Origin: Planctomycetota bacterium
GTDB lineage: Bacteria > Planctomycetota > Phycisphaerae > Sedimentisphaerales > Anaerohalosphaeraceae
Direction: 5' to 3'
Assembly (NCBI GenBank): GCA_021160785.1
Contig: JAGHBX010000318.1
Span: 1-20,319, forward strand
Length of the DNA: 20,319 nucleotides
Of this stretch, positions 1 to 6,938 are shown one piece after another. The number at the start of each line of letters is the position of its first letter. Position 1 is the first letter of the stretch. A program made the translations under genes and the position numbers. The notes beneath the pieces were generated by a model. The model saw nothing but the letters and a program-made list of their open reading frames with translations, did not search any database and was not told the DNA's origin.

Positions 1-456
1 CCACAGGAGCGTCTTGCGGGTGTATTCAAAGAAATCCTTCTCGCCGGTGATACGATAGAGGATCGCCGCCTGTGCGGCCGTCCTTGAAATCTCGGCGTGG
101 ACCGAAGAGCGCCAGCAGTCATCGTAAGGCGCACCCGTGTATATCCGTTTGCAGGCCTGGCAGACATGCTCGTGCGGCCTGTCGGGATCGAATGTCAGCC
201 GGTGGGCGTCGTCATCGCAAAAGTACTCATGAAACCACCCTGTCGCACCCAGGGGCGGGTGTTCATACCGCAACATCACGGTGCGGGCTTCTTTCTTCAT
301 ACGCCCGACAATATCGCCCGCCCACTTGTGGCGAGCCGCTTTTTGCCTGACCTTGTCCCAGTCAACTCCACGACTGCCCGGATCGGCCAAGGGCCCGGCA
401 AGGAGAGAAGCCGTTAAGCCGGGCAACACGATTGCAAATAAAATCAGTTTCTTCAT
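1..456 (-). CDS. Heparinase II/III-like (alginate-lyase-like) secreted protein, N-terminal part only
   Basis: The frame is open from an ATG at 456 to the left edge, giving 152 codons with no stop; the C-terminal part lies outside the window. Residues 1-20 form a signal peptide (MKK, then a hydrophobic core ending SLLAG), so the product is exported. The stretch at residues 74-115 (WFHEYFC, RLTFDP, HEHVCQAC, YDDCW; Cys80, Cys99, Cys102, Cys114) resembles the N-terminal segment of planctomycete heparinase II/III or alginate-lyase-like proteins. It is followed by the start of an alpha-helical toroid (ISRTAAQAAILYRITGEKDFF). Such enzymes cleave uronic-acid-containing polysaccharides by beta-elimination. 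The catalytic region is not visible, so the substrate cannot be named. The start lies 26 bases after the stop of the interrupted GH10 gene, so it is probably co-transcribed with it. The ribosome site is weak (GGGTG). Family is inferred from remembered motifs; it could be a relative that is not a lyase. Confidence 0.68.
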   Translation of the reverse strand, partial: MKKLILFAIVLPGLTASLLAGPLADPGSRGVDWDKVRQKAARHKWAGDIVGRMKKEARTVMLRYEHPPLGATGWFHEYFCDDDAHRLTFDPDRPHEHVCQACKRIYTGAPYDDCWRSSVHAEISRTAAQAAILYRITGEKDFFEYTRKTLLW

Positions 457-482
457 TTCAACACCCACGTCCAGAGCCGTTG

Positions 483-1784
483 TTATCGCAACTGCACTCT
501 GACTTTGCCTTTCGTATTCTTGTCAAACTCAAATGTTCCGCTTAGCATTTGACCTTTTGATCTAACGCTGACTTTGTATTGGCCGTAAAAGCCGCGGAAA
601 CCCGCCGCGCCCCCTTTGGCTGTTTTGACTTCGGTTGTTGTCCACCACTTGCCTTTGATGAGGCCCTTCAATGTGTGATACATCGGCTTGGGTGTCATGT
701 CCTTGCGCAGGAAACCGGCAGGCGCCCCCTGCCATGCCCCCTGATCGGTAAAGTCCCACCATGTGATCGCCTCAACAGCCGGGTGCGAGAACAGTACCGT
801 ATAGAACTGTGCAGCATCTCTTGCCTGGCTTTTCTCACCATCGGTCGTAGTGTTCCAGCCTTTATTTGACTTAGGGCCGGAGACAACGGTCGTTTCGGTG
901 AAATTGAGCGGCACGTTGAACTTTGCATATTTCTCGCAAACATCCCACGCCTTTTTCGCACCCCAGTAACCTCCGTGCATGTGCGACTGGATGCCGATCA
1001 CATCGAACATCGTCTTGCCCTCGTCGTCGATAAGCTCTTTGATAACCTTGTCAACCTAGGCCTGATCCGTTCGATAGTCGTTGATAATCAAGGTCGCATC
1101 GGGACTGGCTTTTCTTGCCGACTCAAAAGCTTTTCTGAGATACGCACCCACCCCCATCTTCTTGATGCCGCCGGTGAGCTTCGGCGCCCGCTGAAGGCAC
1201 TGAGGCCTGTCATAATGAGTCGCCTCATTAACAACATCCCATGTATCGATGCCGCCTTTGAAATGTTTCACACATCGCCCAATCCGATCAAACTGCATCT
1301 TCATCGCTTTATCGACATCATCCGGCAGCCAGCGGGGATCAACATAGTTCCACGCCAACGGATGACCTTTGGTCGTTATATTGTGCTCCCTGCACCACTT
1401 GATAACTTCATCTGTACGCTTGTCATCTATCCCGCCGTGCTCATTCGAATAGTTCCACCAGTAAAACGGCAGCGTGGCGAAATTCAATAACTCCGAATAA
1501 TACTTTTCGTAGGCGGCGTTGTCGGCGGGTGTGCGACACTTGCCCAATTTGAAGATATTGCATCCGAACAGAAACTCATGCCGCATCTGCTCAATTGCAA
1601 TAACGGTATCTTCTGCGAACGCCTCGCCGTCGGGCGCCACAATCTGGAGCACCACATCGCCCTTGCGATACTTTTCTATCCTGGCGTCGGCGCCGGTGAT
1701 GATCTCATCTTTACTCATGGCAAAACCCACAGAAGATACCGACAGGACAACCGCGACCGTGAGCAGATACGCAAGATACTTCAT
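483..1784 (-). pseudogene. GH10 endo-1,4-beta-xylanase family protein, interrupted by one in-frame TAG
   Basis: Read in one frame this is a 433-residue secreted GH10-type protein, but codon 243 (bases 1058-1056) is TAG. Both sides stay in the same frame, so it is a nonsense codon, not a frameshift. Residues 1-22 are a signal peptide. The upstream part has HPLAW (141-145) and the acid/base motif WDVVNEA with Glu187. The downstream part has QSHMH (from 266), the nucleophile motif FTET with Glu297, and WWDFTDQGAW followed by a C-terminal beta segment (RGFYGQYKVSV). GH10 enzymes hydrolyse internal beta-1,4-xylosidic bonds. The break separates the two catalytic glutamates, so neither half should be active alone. 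The start is firm: AGGAGGTC lies five bases before the ATG. The gene ends in TAA. Possible explanations are a recent nonsense mutation, a sequencing or assembly error, or readthrough; neighbouring genes use TAG as their normal stop. Confidence 0.85.
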
Positions 1785-1848
1785 TTTGACCTCCTGTAAT
1801 TCTTTTGCGACTCAATAAAATATTTAAGACATCGTTCAATGAAAGGGT

Positions 1849-1854
1849 ATTCTA
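1849..1854 (-). promoter_or_regulatory. Probable extended -10 promoter for the GH10 gene
   Basis: On the minus strand TAGAAT (five of six to TATAAT) is preceded by TGT, giving the TGn extended -10 form. No good -35 lies 16-18 bases upstream, which extended -10 promoters tolerate. Transcription would begin near 1842, leaving a leader of about 58 bases with a strong AGGAGGTC ribosome site. Inferred from sequence only. Confidence 0.35.
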
Positions 1855-1929
1855 ACATAAACACCGGCAATTGGCCACCGAAGCCACAATTACGACATCA
1901 CACACCCCTAAACCAGGGCAAAACGCCAT

Positions 1930-1958
1930 TTGCAATATCCCTGCTTTGCCGTTATCAT
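1930..1958 (+). promoter_or_regulatory. Probable sigma-70-type promoter for the Gfo/Idh/MocA gene
   Basis: TTGCAA (1930-1935, four of six) and TATCAT (1953-1958, five of six) are separated by exactly 17 bases. Transcription would begin near 1965, about 56 bases before the ATG. With the minus-strand promoter near 1850, this makes 1785-2020 a divergent control region; I see no convincing operator in it. Confidence 0.5.
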
Positions 1959-2020
1959 GTTTTTTGGCGGGCTAATCGCCATGTTACCTAACTCAAATTG
2001 GTTTTAGAGAGGAGATCGCC

Positions 2021-3514
2021 ATGAAAGGCATAACTCGTCGTCGGTTTGTCAAGGGTGCTTTTGCGGCAGGCGCCGCTTTTGCTGTTCCTTTTTCGAGGGT
2101 GCGCGGGGCTAATAACGATATTCGGGTCGCCGTCGTCGGTATACGCGGCCAGGGCAAGAGTCACATCAACTCCTTCCGGTCGCTGCCGGGGGCGAGGGTG
2201 GTTGCTCTTTGCGATGTCGATGAAAACGTCCTTGCCGCCGAGGTAAAGAAGTTCAAAGGCCGCAATGAGAAGGTCGATGCCTATATCGATATTCGAAAGA
2301 TGTTGGATGACAAAGATATCGACGTTGTCTCGACGGCGACCCCCAACCACTGGCATTCACTGATTACCGTCTGGTCCTGCCAGGCGGGCAAGGATGTCTG
2401 CGTCGAAAAGCCCGTCTCGCACAACATATTCGAGGGGCGAAAAATGGTCGAGGCCGCCCGCAAGTACGGCCGAATCGTACAGGCGGGAACCGAGTCGCGA
2501 TCGAGGGAAGAACTGCAGGCGGCGATTAAATATATTCAGGCCGGCAGCCTCGGCAGGATTATCCTTGCACGGGGTTTTTGCTACAAGCGGCGAAAAAGCA
2601 TGGGAAAGGTCGGCGGGCCCCAGCCAATTCCAAAATACATCAACTACGACCTCTGGTGTGGCCCCGCAAGTAACGGTCCTTTAATGCGAAAAAACCTGCA
2701 TTACGACTGGCACTGGGTGTGGGAAACCGGCTGTGGCGAATTAGGCAACAACGGCCCGCATCAGCTTGACATTATTCGTTGGGTGCTCGGCCATAACGAC
2801 CTGCCGCAGCGCGTGATGAGTATCGGCGGGCGGTTCGGATATGACGACGACGGCGAAACGGCGAATACCCAGATCGCACTGTACGATTACAAGCCCGCGC
2901 CGCTGATCTACGAAGTGCGGGGTCTGCCGCGCAAACCCGGCGACAATAATATGGATATCTACCACAGCACCTCCAGCAGAGGCGTGGTTATGAAAAGCGG
3001 AAGAGTCAGCCCAAGCCCCAATACCGGCGTCATTATCGAGTGCGAGGGAGGTTTTATGGACATGAGGACCTGCATCGCTTACGACAATAAGGGCAAGGAA
3101 ATCAAACGGTTCGAGAGTCCCGGCGGCGCCGATAATGTAAAACACGACGCCAATTTCCTAAAGGCCGTTCGCTCCCGCAAAATGTCCGACCTGAACTGCG
3201 AGATTCTCGAAGGTCATCTCTCGACCGCCCTTTCGCATCTGGGCAATATTTCGCACCGCGTCGGCGCCGAAGCCCCGGTTGGGGAAATCAAAGAAAGAAT
3301 CAAGACCGACAAGGAAGCCGCCGAATCCTTCGGACGTTTCCAGGAGCATCTGGCTGTTCACAATATCGATCTGAAGAAAACACCCGCCACATTAGGTCCG
3401 TGGCTCGGTTTCGATTCCAAAACGGAACGATTCACAGGTGAATTTGCCGACGAAGCCAACCGCCTCGTAAGCAGAAAATACCGCAGACCATTCATAGTAC
3501 CCGAAAATGTGTAG
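2021..3514 (+). CDS. Gfo/Idh/MocA family oxidoreductase with Tat signal
   Basis: A 497-residue NAD(P)-dependent oxidoreductase-like protein. The N-terminus TRRRFVKGAFAAGAAFAVPF is a twin-arginine signal, so the folded protein, probably with its nucleotide bound, is exported or membrane-anchored. The Rossmann fold follows: VAVVGIRGQGKSH (36-48), an acidic ALCDVDE turn (62-68), and the family hallmark EKP at 129-131. The catalytic-helix region is CGELGNNGPHQLDIIRW with His247. This Tat-exported subfamily is greatly expanded in Planctomycetota and usually lies beside sugar-degradation genes. Proteins of the family oxidise or reduce sugars, inositols or related polyols; the substrate cannot be read from sequence. 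The start is supported by GAGAGGAG eight bases upstream. The gene ends in TAG and converges on the flavin reductase gene 31 bases away. It has its own promoter and stands alone on this strand. Confidence 0.9.
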   Translation: MKGITRRRFVKGAFAAGAAFAVPFSRVRGANNDIRVAVVGIRGQGKSHINSFRSLPGARVVALCDVDENVLAAEVKKFKGRNEKVDAYIDIRKMLDDKDIDVVSTATPNHWHSLITVWSCQAGKDVCVEKPVSHNIFEGRKMVEAARKYGRIVQAGTESRSREELQAAIKYIQAGSLGRIILARGFCYKRRKSMGKVGGPQPIPKYINYDLWCGPASNGPLMRKNLHYDWHWVWETGCGELGNNGPHQLDIIRWVLGHNDLPQRVMSIGGRFGYDDDGETANTQIALYDYKPAPLIYEVRGLPRKPGDNNMDIYHSTSSRGVVMKSGRVSPSPNTGVIIECEGGFMDMRTCIAYDNKGKEIKRFESPGGADNVKHDANFLKAVRSRKMSDLNCEILEGHLSTALSHLGNISHRVGAEAPVGEIKERIKTDKEAAESFGRFQEHLAVHNIDLKKTPATLGPWLGFDSKTERFTGEFADEANRLVSRKYRRPFIVPENV

Positions 3515-3545
3515 TTCCCTGAAACGGGGACGGTTACCATTTCGT

Positions 3546-4049
3546 CTATGAACAGGCCCCTAACTTGTGGCCGGGTCCCACCGTGTAAAGTCGTTTGCCG
3601 CCGGCGGTATTGATGTGCGAGCAGACGACCTGGCCGACAAAGATAATGTGATCGCCGGCGGGTAACTGCGATTCGAGTGTGCACTCGAAGTTCGCCACCG
3701 CGTCGGTGAGCAGGACAGAGTCAATCTCTTTGCCGGGTTCCGTCGCGCAGTCGAATTCGGCAAACTTGTCAACGCTTCTGCCGGATTTCGATCCGAAGAA
3801 TAATGCGGCGTCGGCCATCTCCGAGGATGGAAAGACTACGGTGAAGCACTTGGAGTTATTGATACATTCGACGGAGTAATGTTTGCTCGCCACGGCTATC
3901 GCCATCATCGGGGGCTTGCCTGAGGCGATCATCGTCCATCCCAATGTGACGGGATTGGCCCTGCCGTCTTTGTCTTTGGCGATCGCAATGACCAACTGTT
4001 CGGGATACTTTGTTCTTACCGCGCCTGAATAGTCAACTTGTTTTTGCAT
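3546..4049 (-). CDS. Flavin reductase-like domain protein (FMN-binding split barrel)
   Basis: A 167-residue protein with the layout of the flavin reductase-like family: NPVTLGWTM (32-40) followed by a PP turn (46-47), SVECINNSKCFTVVFPS (59-75), and GDHIIFVGQV (132-141). The family binds FMN in a split beta-barrel and typically reduces flavin with NAD(P)H or serves as the reductase of a two-component system; some members only bind flavin. There is no signal peptide, so it should be cytoplasmic. The length is typical for a single-domain member. The ribosome site AAGGAA lies close before the ATG. It starts 18 bases after the PEP-CTERM gene stops and probably shares its promoter, although no functional link between the two is evident. 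No partner monooxygenase is visible. Family assignment is firm; substrate and role are not. Confidence 0.85.
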   Translation of the reverse strand: MQKQVDYSGAVRTKYPEQLVIAIAKDKDGRANPVTLGWTMIASGKPPMMAIAVASKHYSVECINNSKCFTVVFPSSEMADAALFFGSKSGRSVDKFAEFDCATEPGKEIDSVLLTDAVANFECTLESQLPAGDHIIFVGQVVCSHINTAGGKRLYTVGPGHKLGACS

Positions 4050-4067
4050 GGTTCCTTCCCTGGAATA

Positions 4068-4535
4068 TTAAAGTTTCCTTCTTAACATCAGCACACCGAA
4101 GCCGACCAGCAGTATCGTTGCCGGCTCGGGTATGCCCTGATACAAATGAACATTCCCATCCTGTGAGCCGACGAGAACGTCGAGATAGCCATCGCCGTTC
4201 ATATCCACAATCGCCGGACTTAGACGCCCGTTATAATCAATCAGATCCAAACCGTTGTTCTGTGCGAAAATGGCTGCGGCCAGATCCGGGGCTGCATCTG
4301 TTCCCTGGTTGAGGTATATGTGAAGTTTGCCGTCCATAGCTCCAACGGCCAGGTCTTTTCTGCCGTCGTTGTTCCAGTCGACATACGACGGAACAGAATA
4401 GCCCGGAACCCAGATCGGATTGGCGCCGGCCAGGACAAGCTCTTTCGGACCGAACTCCAGGTCCGCCAGTACAGAAGCACCACAACCGGCACAAATAAAG
4501 AGGATCACAATCCTTTGAATTGTTAGCTTTTTCAT
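4068..4535 (-). CDS. Small PEP-CTERM protein with two FG-GAP/VCBS-like repeats
   Basis: A 155-residue secreted protein. Residues 1-24 are a signal peptide (MKKLTIQRIV, ending SVLA). Two near-identical repeats lie at about 51-75 and 109-133; each has a DxNxDGxxD calcium-loop motif followed by (L/V)VG(A/S)xDG(K/N)(L/V)H(I/L)Y, as in FG-GAP/VCBS propeller blades. The C-terminus is a PEP-CTERM sorting signal: IPEP (135-138), a hydrophobic span, then RRKL. In that system, known from other bacteria, an exosortase cuts near PEP and the protein reaches the surface or extracellular matrix. Only two blades are present, too few for a full propeller, so it may oligomerise or be a remnant. I chose the ATG at 4535 over one at 4568 because it begins MKKLT, is preceded by AAGGGTG, and the upstream ATG lies at the predicted transcription start. 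No exosortase is in this window. Confidence 0.85.
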   Translation of the reverse strand: MKKLTIQRIVILFICAGCGASVLADLEFGPKELVLAGANPIWVPGYSVPSYVDWNNDGRKDLAVGAMDGKLHIYLNQGTDAAPDLAAAIFAQNNGLDLIDYNGRLSPAIVDMNGDGYLDVLVGSQDGNVHLYQGIPEPATILLVGFGVLMLRRKL

Positions 4536-4572
4536 ACCCGGCACCCTTGAATATACAAAAAAAAGCACTGTT

Positions 4573-4600
4573 ATTATACCAGCCGGCTGTCATAAATCAA
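4573..4600 (-). promoter_or_regulatory. Strong promoter for the PEP-CTERM/flavin reductase operon
   Basis: On the minus strand TTGATT (4595-4600, four of six) and a perfect TATAAT (4573-4578) are 16 bases apart. TGG before the -10 also makes it an extended -10. The palindrome AGCCGGCT (4581-4588) sits inside the spacer, where a repressor could bind. Transcription would start near 4566, about 31 bases before the chosen ATG at 4535. Confidence 0.7.
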
Positions 4601-4658
4601 GGAAAAACTCGAATTGAGGGGAGGGAAGCCTGCTTCTCAGGCCTAAAAAAGGCGACAT

Positions 4659-5120
4659 CTACCGATTCAGCCACCTCTTTAGGACACTGATTTGACGCAT
4701 TTTTTCTTTGACTGCAAGACGAATAATAGTCTTGGCTTTTTCATCTGCGGTAAAATTCTTCAAACCGTCAAGATAATTGACAATATCATGTGCGATACTG
4801 ACGGCGATCCTGATGATTTCGGCCTTTCTGACACCCTCACGGAACAGTCTCGATGGGTCTGCGCCCTGGAGAACGTGAAGCCCTGAAACGGATTTGTACA
4901 GGCTGTCGTCAGCGGAGGTAAAACCTTTCTTGCCCGCTACGTATCTTTGTCTTATCTCAGCCAGTATGTCTCCAAACTCGTCCTCCAGGCTGACCAGGTC
5001 AAGGAACAGGTTTGAATGATAGGCAAACAGTGAAGTGGCCTTGTCGTAGAACTCGCGGGCATTTTGCTGTACCTGCTCGGCAATCTCAATGACTTCCAAT
5101 GCGGTCAGTTCTTCATCCAT
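4659..5120 (-). CDS. Small all-helical protein, possibly ferritin-like with degenerate metal site
   Basis: A 153-residue soluble protein without signal peptide or membrane span, almost wholly alpha-helical. The first helix (ALEVIEIAEQVQQNAREFYDKA, split at about 7-28) and the end (IIRLAVKEKMRQISVLKRWL, 132-151) resemble the first and last helices of rubrerythrin-type four-helix bundles. However, the usual metal ligands are mostly absent: where helix A should carry Glu there is Gln18, and the two ExxH pairs read EDEFG (46-50) and KEKMR (138-142) with no His. If the fold is right, the protein has probably lost di-iron chemistry. I do not recognise a named family, so the ferritin-like idea is tentative and a generic helical scaffold is equally possible. 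The ribosome site GGGAGT precedes the ATG, it has its own promoter, and it ends in TAG. The gap of about 120 bases to the PEP-CTERM gene suggests separate transcription. Confidence 0.6.
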   Translation of the reverse strand: MDEELTALEVIEIAEQVQQNAREFYDKATSLFAYHSNLFLDLVSLEDEFGDILAEIRQRYVAGKKGFTSADDSLYKSVSGLHVLQGADPSRLFREGVRKAEIIRIAVSIAHDIVNYLDGLKNFTADEKAKTIIRLAVKEKMRQISVLKRWLNR

Positions 5121-5141
5121 AATTTACTCCCGTTGAGGTGA

Positions 5142-5169
5142 ATTATCGCCGTGCGCGAGTCAATGTCAA
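5142..5169 (-). promoter_or_regulatory. Near-consensus promoter for the small helical protein gene
   Basis: On the minus strand a perfect TTGACA (5164-5169) and GATAAT (5142-5147, five of six) are 16 bases apart. Transcription would start near 5135, leaving a leader of only about 15 bases that contains the ribosome site. Confidence 0.65.
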
Positions 5170-5198
5170 GGCTTTTATCCAAAAACAGAGCCTGTAAA

Positions 5199-5271
5199 CT
5201 GAATTGGCCCTGGAATACGGCAAAACACTGCCCTTTTGGGGATGATTGCTCTTTTTATACGGCCAATTCAG
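5199..5271 (-). repeat. Perfect 11-base inverted repeat at the 3' end of the GH20 gene
   Basis: CTGAATTGGCC at 5199-5209 and GGCCAATTCAG at 5261-5271 are exact reverse complements, 51 bases apart. The right arm contains the GH20 stop codon. In the transcript the arms could pair and close a loop with small inner stems (for example GGCA with TGCC). There is no clear U-run after it, so it is not a textbook intrinsic terminator; it may be a 3' stabilising or processing structure. Confidence 0.6.
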
Positions 5272-6938
5272 CGTGCCCGTTCGGTATCCAGCGGGCGGTA
5301 GTTCACACGGGCGGCGTCGAGTCGCTTGAGGTGGTGGGCCAGGCGGACCATGAACAGCTCATAACTGCGATCCGATCCGGGCGACCAGAGCACCTCGCTA
5401 ATCGCCGCGGCCCGCGGATAGGCCATGTACCAGCGGTGCTTCGGATTGGAAATGTATTCACCCCACAGTTGGGCTTGTCCGCCGAGGACGTGTCTGGCTT
5501 GTTCGCCGGTGAGTTCAGAGGGGACAGGCTCAAACTGATATGTCTTTTCCAGCGGGATAAAGCCGCCGATGGCGCGAGGTTCGGTTTTTGCCGGTCCCTG
5601 GTAGTAGTCGAAGTATGCGTGCGAAGTAGGCGCCATGATCACGTCGTGACCGGCTTTTGCGGCGGTGATTCCTCCACCCTGCCCCCTCCAACTCATCACG
5701 ACCGCCCCCGGCGCAAGGCCGCCCTGGAGAATCTCGTCCCAGCCGACCAGCCGACGACCGTGGCGCGTCAGAAATGCATCCATCTGCTTGATGAACCAAC
5801 TGTGGAGTTCGGTCTCGTCCTTCAGGCCCAGATCGCCGATCAGCGCCTGCATTTGGCGGCTTTGTTTCCAATGGCCCTTGTTCGCCTCGTCGCCGCCTAT
5901 GTGGATGAATCTGCTGTCGAACAGTTCCATTACCTCGGCTAACACATCCTGCATAAAGGCGACAGTCTGCGGACGCGGCGCCAAGATTCTTTCGTTGGCG
6001 GTCCAGCGTTTTTTCGGCGCGAGGTTCTTCAGTTTCTCCGGGTACAGGCCGAGGCGAGGGTAAGATACAATCGCCGCCCCGGTATGGGCGGGCATCTCGA
6101 TTTCCGGAACGATGGTGACGTAATGTCGGATCGCGTAACGAACCAGCTCGCGGATGTCGTCCTGTGTGTAGAACCCGCCCGGATGTTGGCTGTCGCTTTC
6201 ATGAGCACCGCCACGTCGCATCGTCGTATAATCCATCCACGCGCCGATGTCGGTGAGTTGCGGATACTTTTTGATTTCGATCCGCCAGCCCTGGTCGTCG
6301 GTCAGGTGCATCTGTAGGCGGTTGAACTTGTGCATAGCCATCACATCGATGAAGTGTTTGACATCCTTTTTAGATATGGAGTGCCGAGCGGGATCGATCA
6401 GCAGCCCGCGCCATTTGAATCGCGGACGGTCGGTAATGCGCACACACGGCGCCGTCCACTCGACTCCGTCTGCCTTTTGGCTGCCAAAGACAACCGGCGG
6501 CAGCAACTGTCGCAACGTCTGGATGCCGTAGTAGAGCCCGGCGGGCTTAAAGGCCCTGATCACGATGGACTGCTTTGTCACCGTCAACTCATATCCTTCT
6601 TCACCAGCCTTATCTTTCAGCGCGGGTTTGATTTCAAGTCGTATAACATTTTCCCCCGTCGACGCGTCCTTGGCCAGGCGCAGTCGATATCCCATCGCCG
6701 GCGTCAGATCATCGATCAGCTTGTCCGCCTCGACTCGGGCCCGGCCGGACGCGACCACCTGCGTCCCGGTCGTAAACCGAAATAAGCCCTCACAGGCTTC
6801 CAATGCAGCCGGCTCAGGAATGATCTGTATCTTCGACTGAGCATCCCGAGATTCGTCTTCGGCAATACAAGGCGAAGCAACGCCAAAAGTTATACCTGCG
6901 ATAATGAACCCGATTAGAATGGAAAAACGTGTAATCAT
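5268..6938 (-). CDS. Secreted GH20 beta-N-acetylhexosaminidase
   Basis: A 556-residue exported glycoside hydrolase that should remove terminal beta-linked GlcNAc or GalNAc from chitin-derived or glycoprotein/glycosaminoglycan oligosaccharides. Residues 1-26 form a signal peptide. Residues about 36-165 are the GH20b N-terminal alpha/beta domain (IIPEPAALE; GLYYGIQTLRQLL). The TIM barrel begins at FKWRGLLIDPARH (174-186) and continues with FNRLQMHLTDDQGWRIEIKKYP (split at 205-226) and VPEIEMPAH (277-285). The catalytic pair Asp350-Glu351 lies in HIGGDEA, as expected for substrate-assisted catalysis. Later motifs (VGWDEIL, VMSWRG, GGQAQLWGEYI, YPRAAAISEVLWS) complete the barrel, so the length is normal. 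Its ATG overlaps the stop of the upstream propeller gene (ATGA at 6935-6938), implying translational coupling and one transcript. It ends in TGA inside an 11-base inverted repeat. Family and activity class are very secure; exact substrate is not. Confidence 0.95.
   Translation of the reverse strand: MITRFSILIGFIIAGITFGVASPCIAEDESRDAQSKIQIIPEPAALEACEGLFRFTTGTQVVASGRARVEADKLIDDLTPAMGYRLRLAKDASTGENVIRLEIKPALKDKAGEEGYELTVTKQSIVIRAFKPAGLYYGIQTLRQLLPPVVFGSQKADGVEWTAPCVRITDRPRFKWRGLLIDPARHSISKKDVKHFIDVMAMHKFNRLQMHLTDDQGWRIEIKKYPQLTDIGAWMDYTTMRRGGAHESDSQHPGGFYTQDDIRELVRYAIRHYVTIVPEIEMPAHTGAAIVSYPRLGLYPEKLKNLAPKKRWTANERILAPRPQTVAFMQDVLAEVMELFDSRFIHIGGDEANKGHWKQSRQMQALIGDLGLKDETELHSWFIKQMDAFLTRHGRRLVGWDEILQGGLAPGAVVMSWRGQGGGITAAKAGHDVIMAPTSHAYFDYYQGPAKTEPRAIGGFIPLEKTYQFEPVPSELTGEQARHVLGGQAQLWGEYISNPKHRWYMAYPRAAAISEVLWSPGSDRSYELFMVRLAHHLKRLDAARVNYRPLDTERAR

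Noticed and set aside
1056..1058. Genome-wide reassignment of TAG as a sense codon
   Set aside because: Several intact neighbouring genes end naturally in TAG at family-typical lengths, so TAG works as a stop here.
975..1490. A 171-codon plus-strand frame over the GH10 amber codon
   Set aside because: Antisense to GH10 motifs in a high-GC gene; no recognisable protein family and no start signal.
4533..4568. ATG at 4568 as start of the PEP-CTERM protein
   Set aside because: It would coincide with the predicted transcription start near 4566 and spoil the signal peptide; the ATG at 4535 has a ribosome site and a typical MKKLT start.
4628..4645. Hairpin GCCTG-cttct-CAGGC next to a run of six A
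   Set aside because: On the minus strand, where the genes lie, the T-run comes before the stem and not after it, so it does not make an intrinsic terminator; no plus-strand gene ends here.
5151..5942. A 263-codon open frame on the plus strand
   Set aside because: It is antisense to the GH20 gene, shows no domain-like sequence and has no ribosome site; the GH20 reading has full catalytic motifs.
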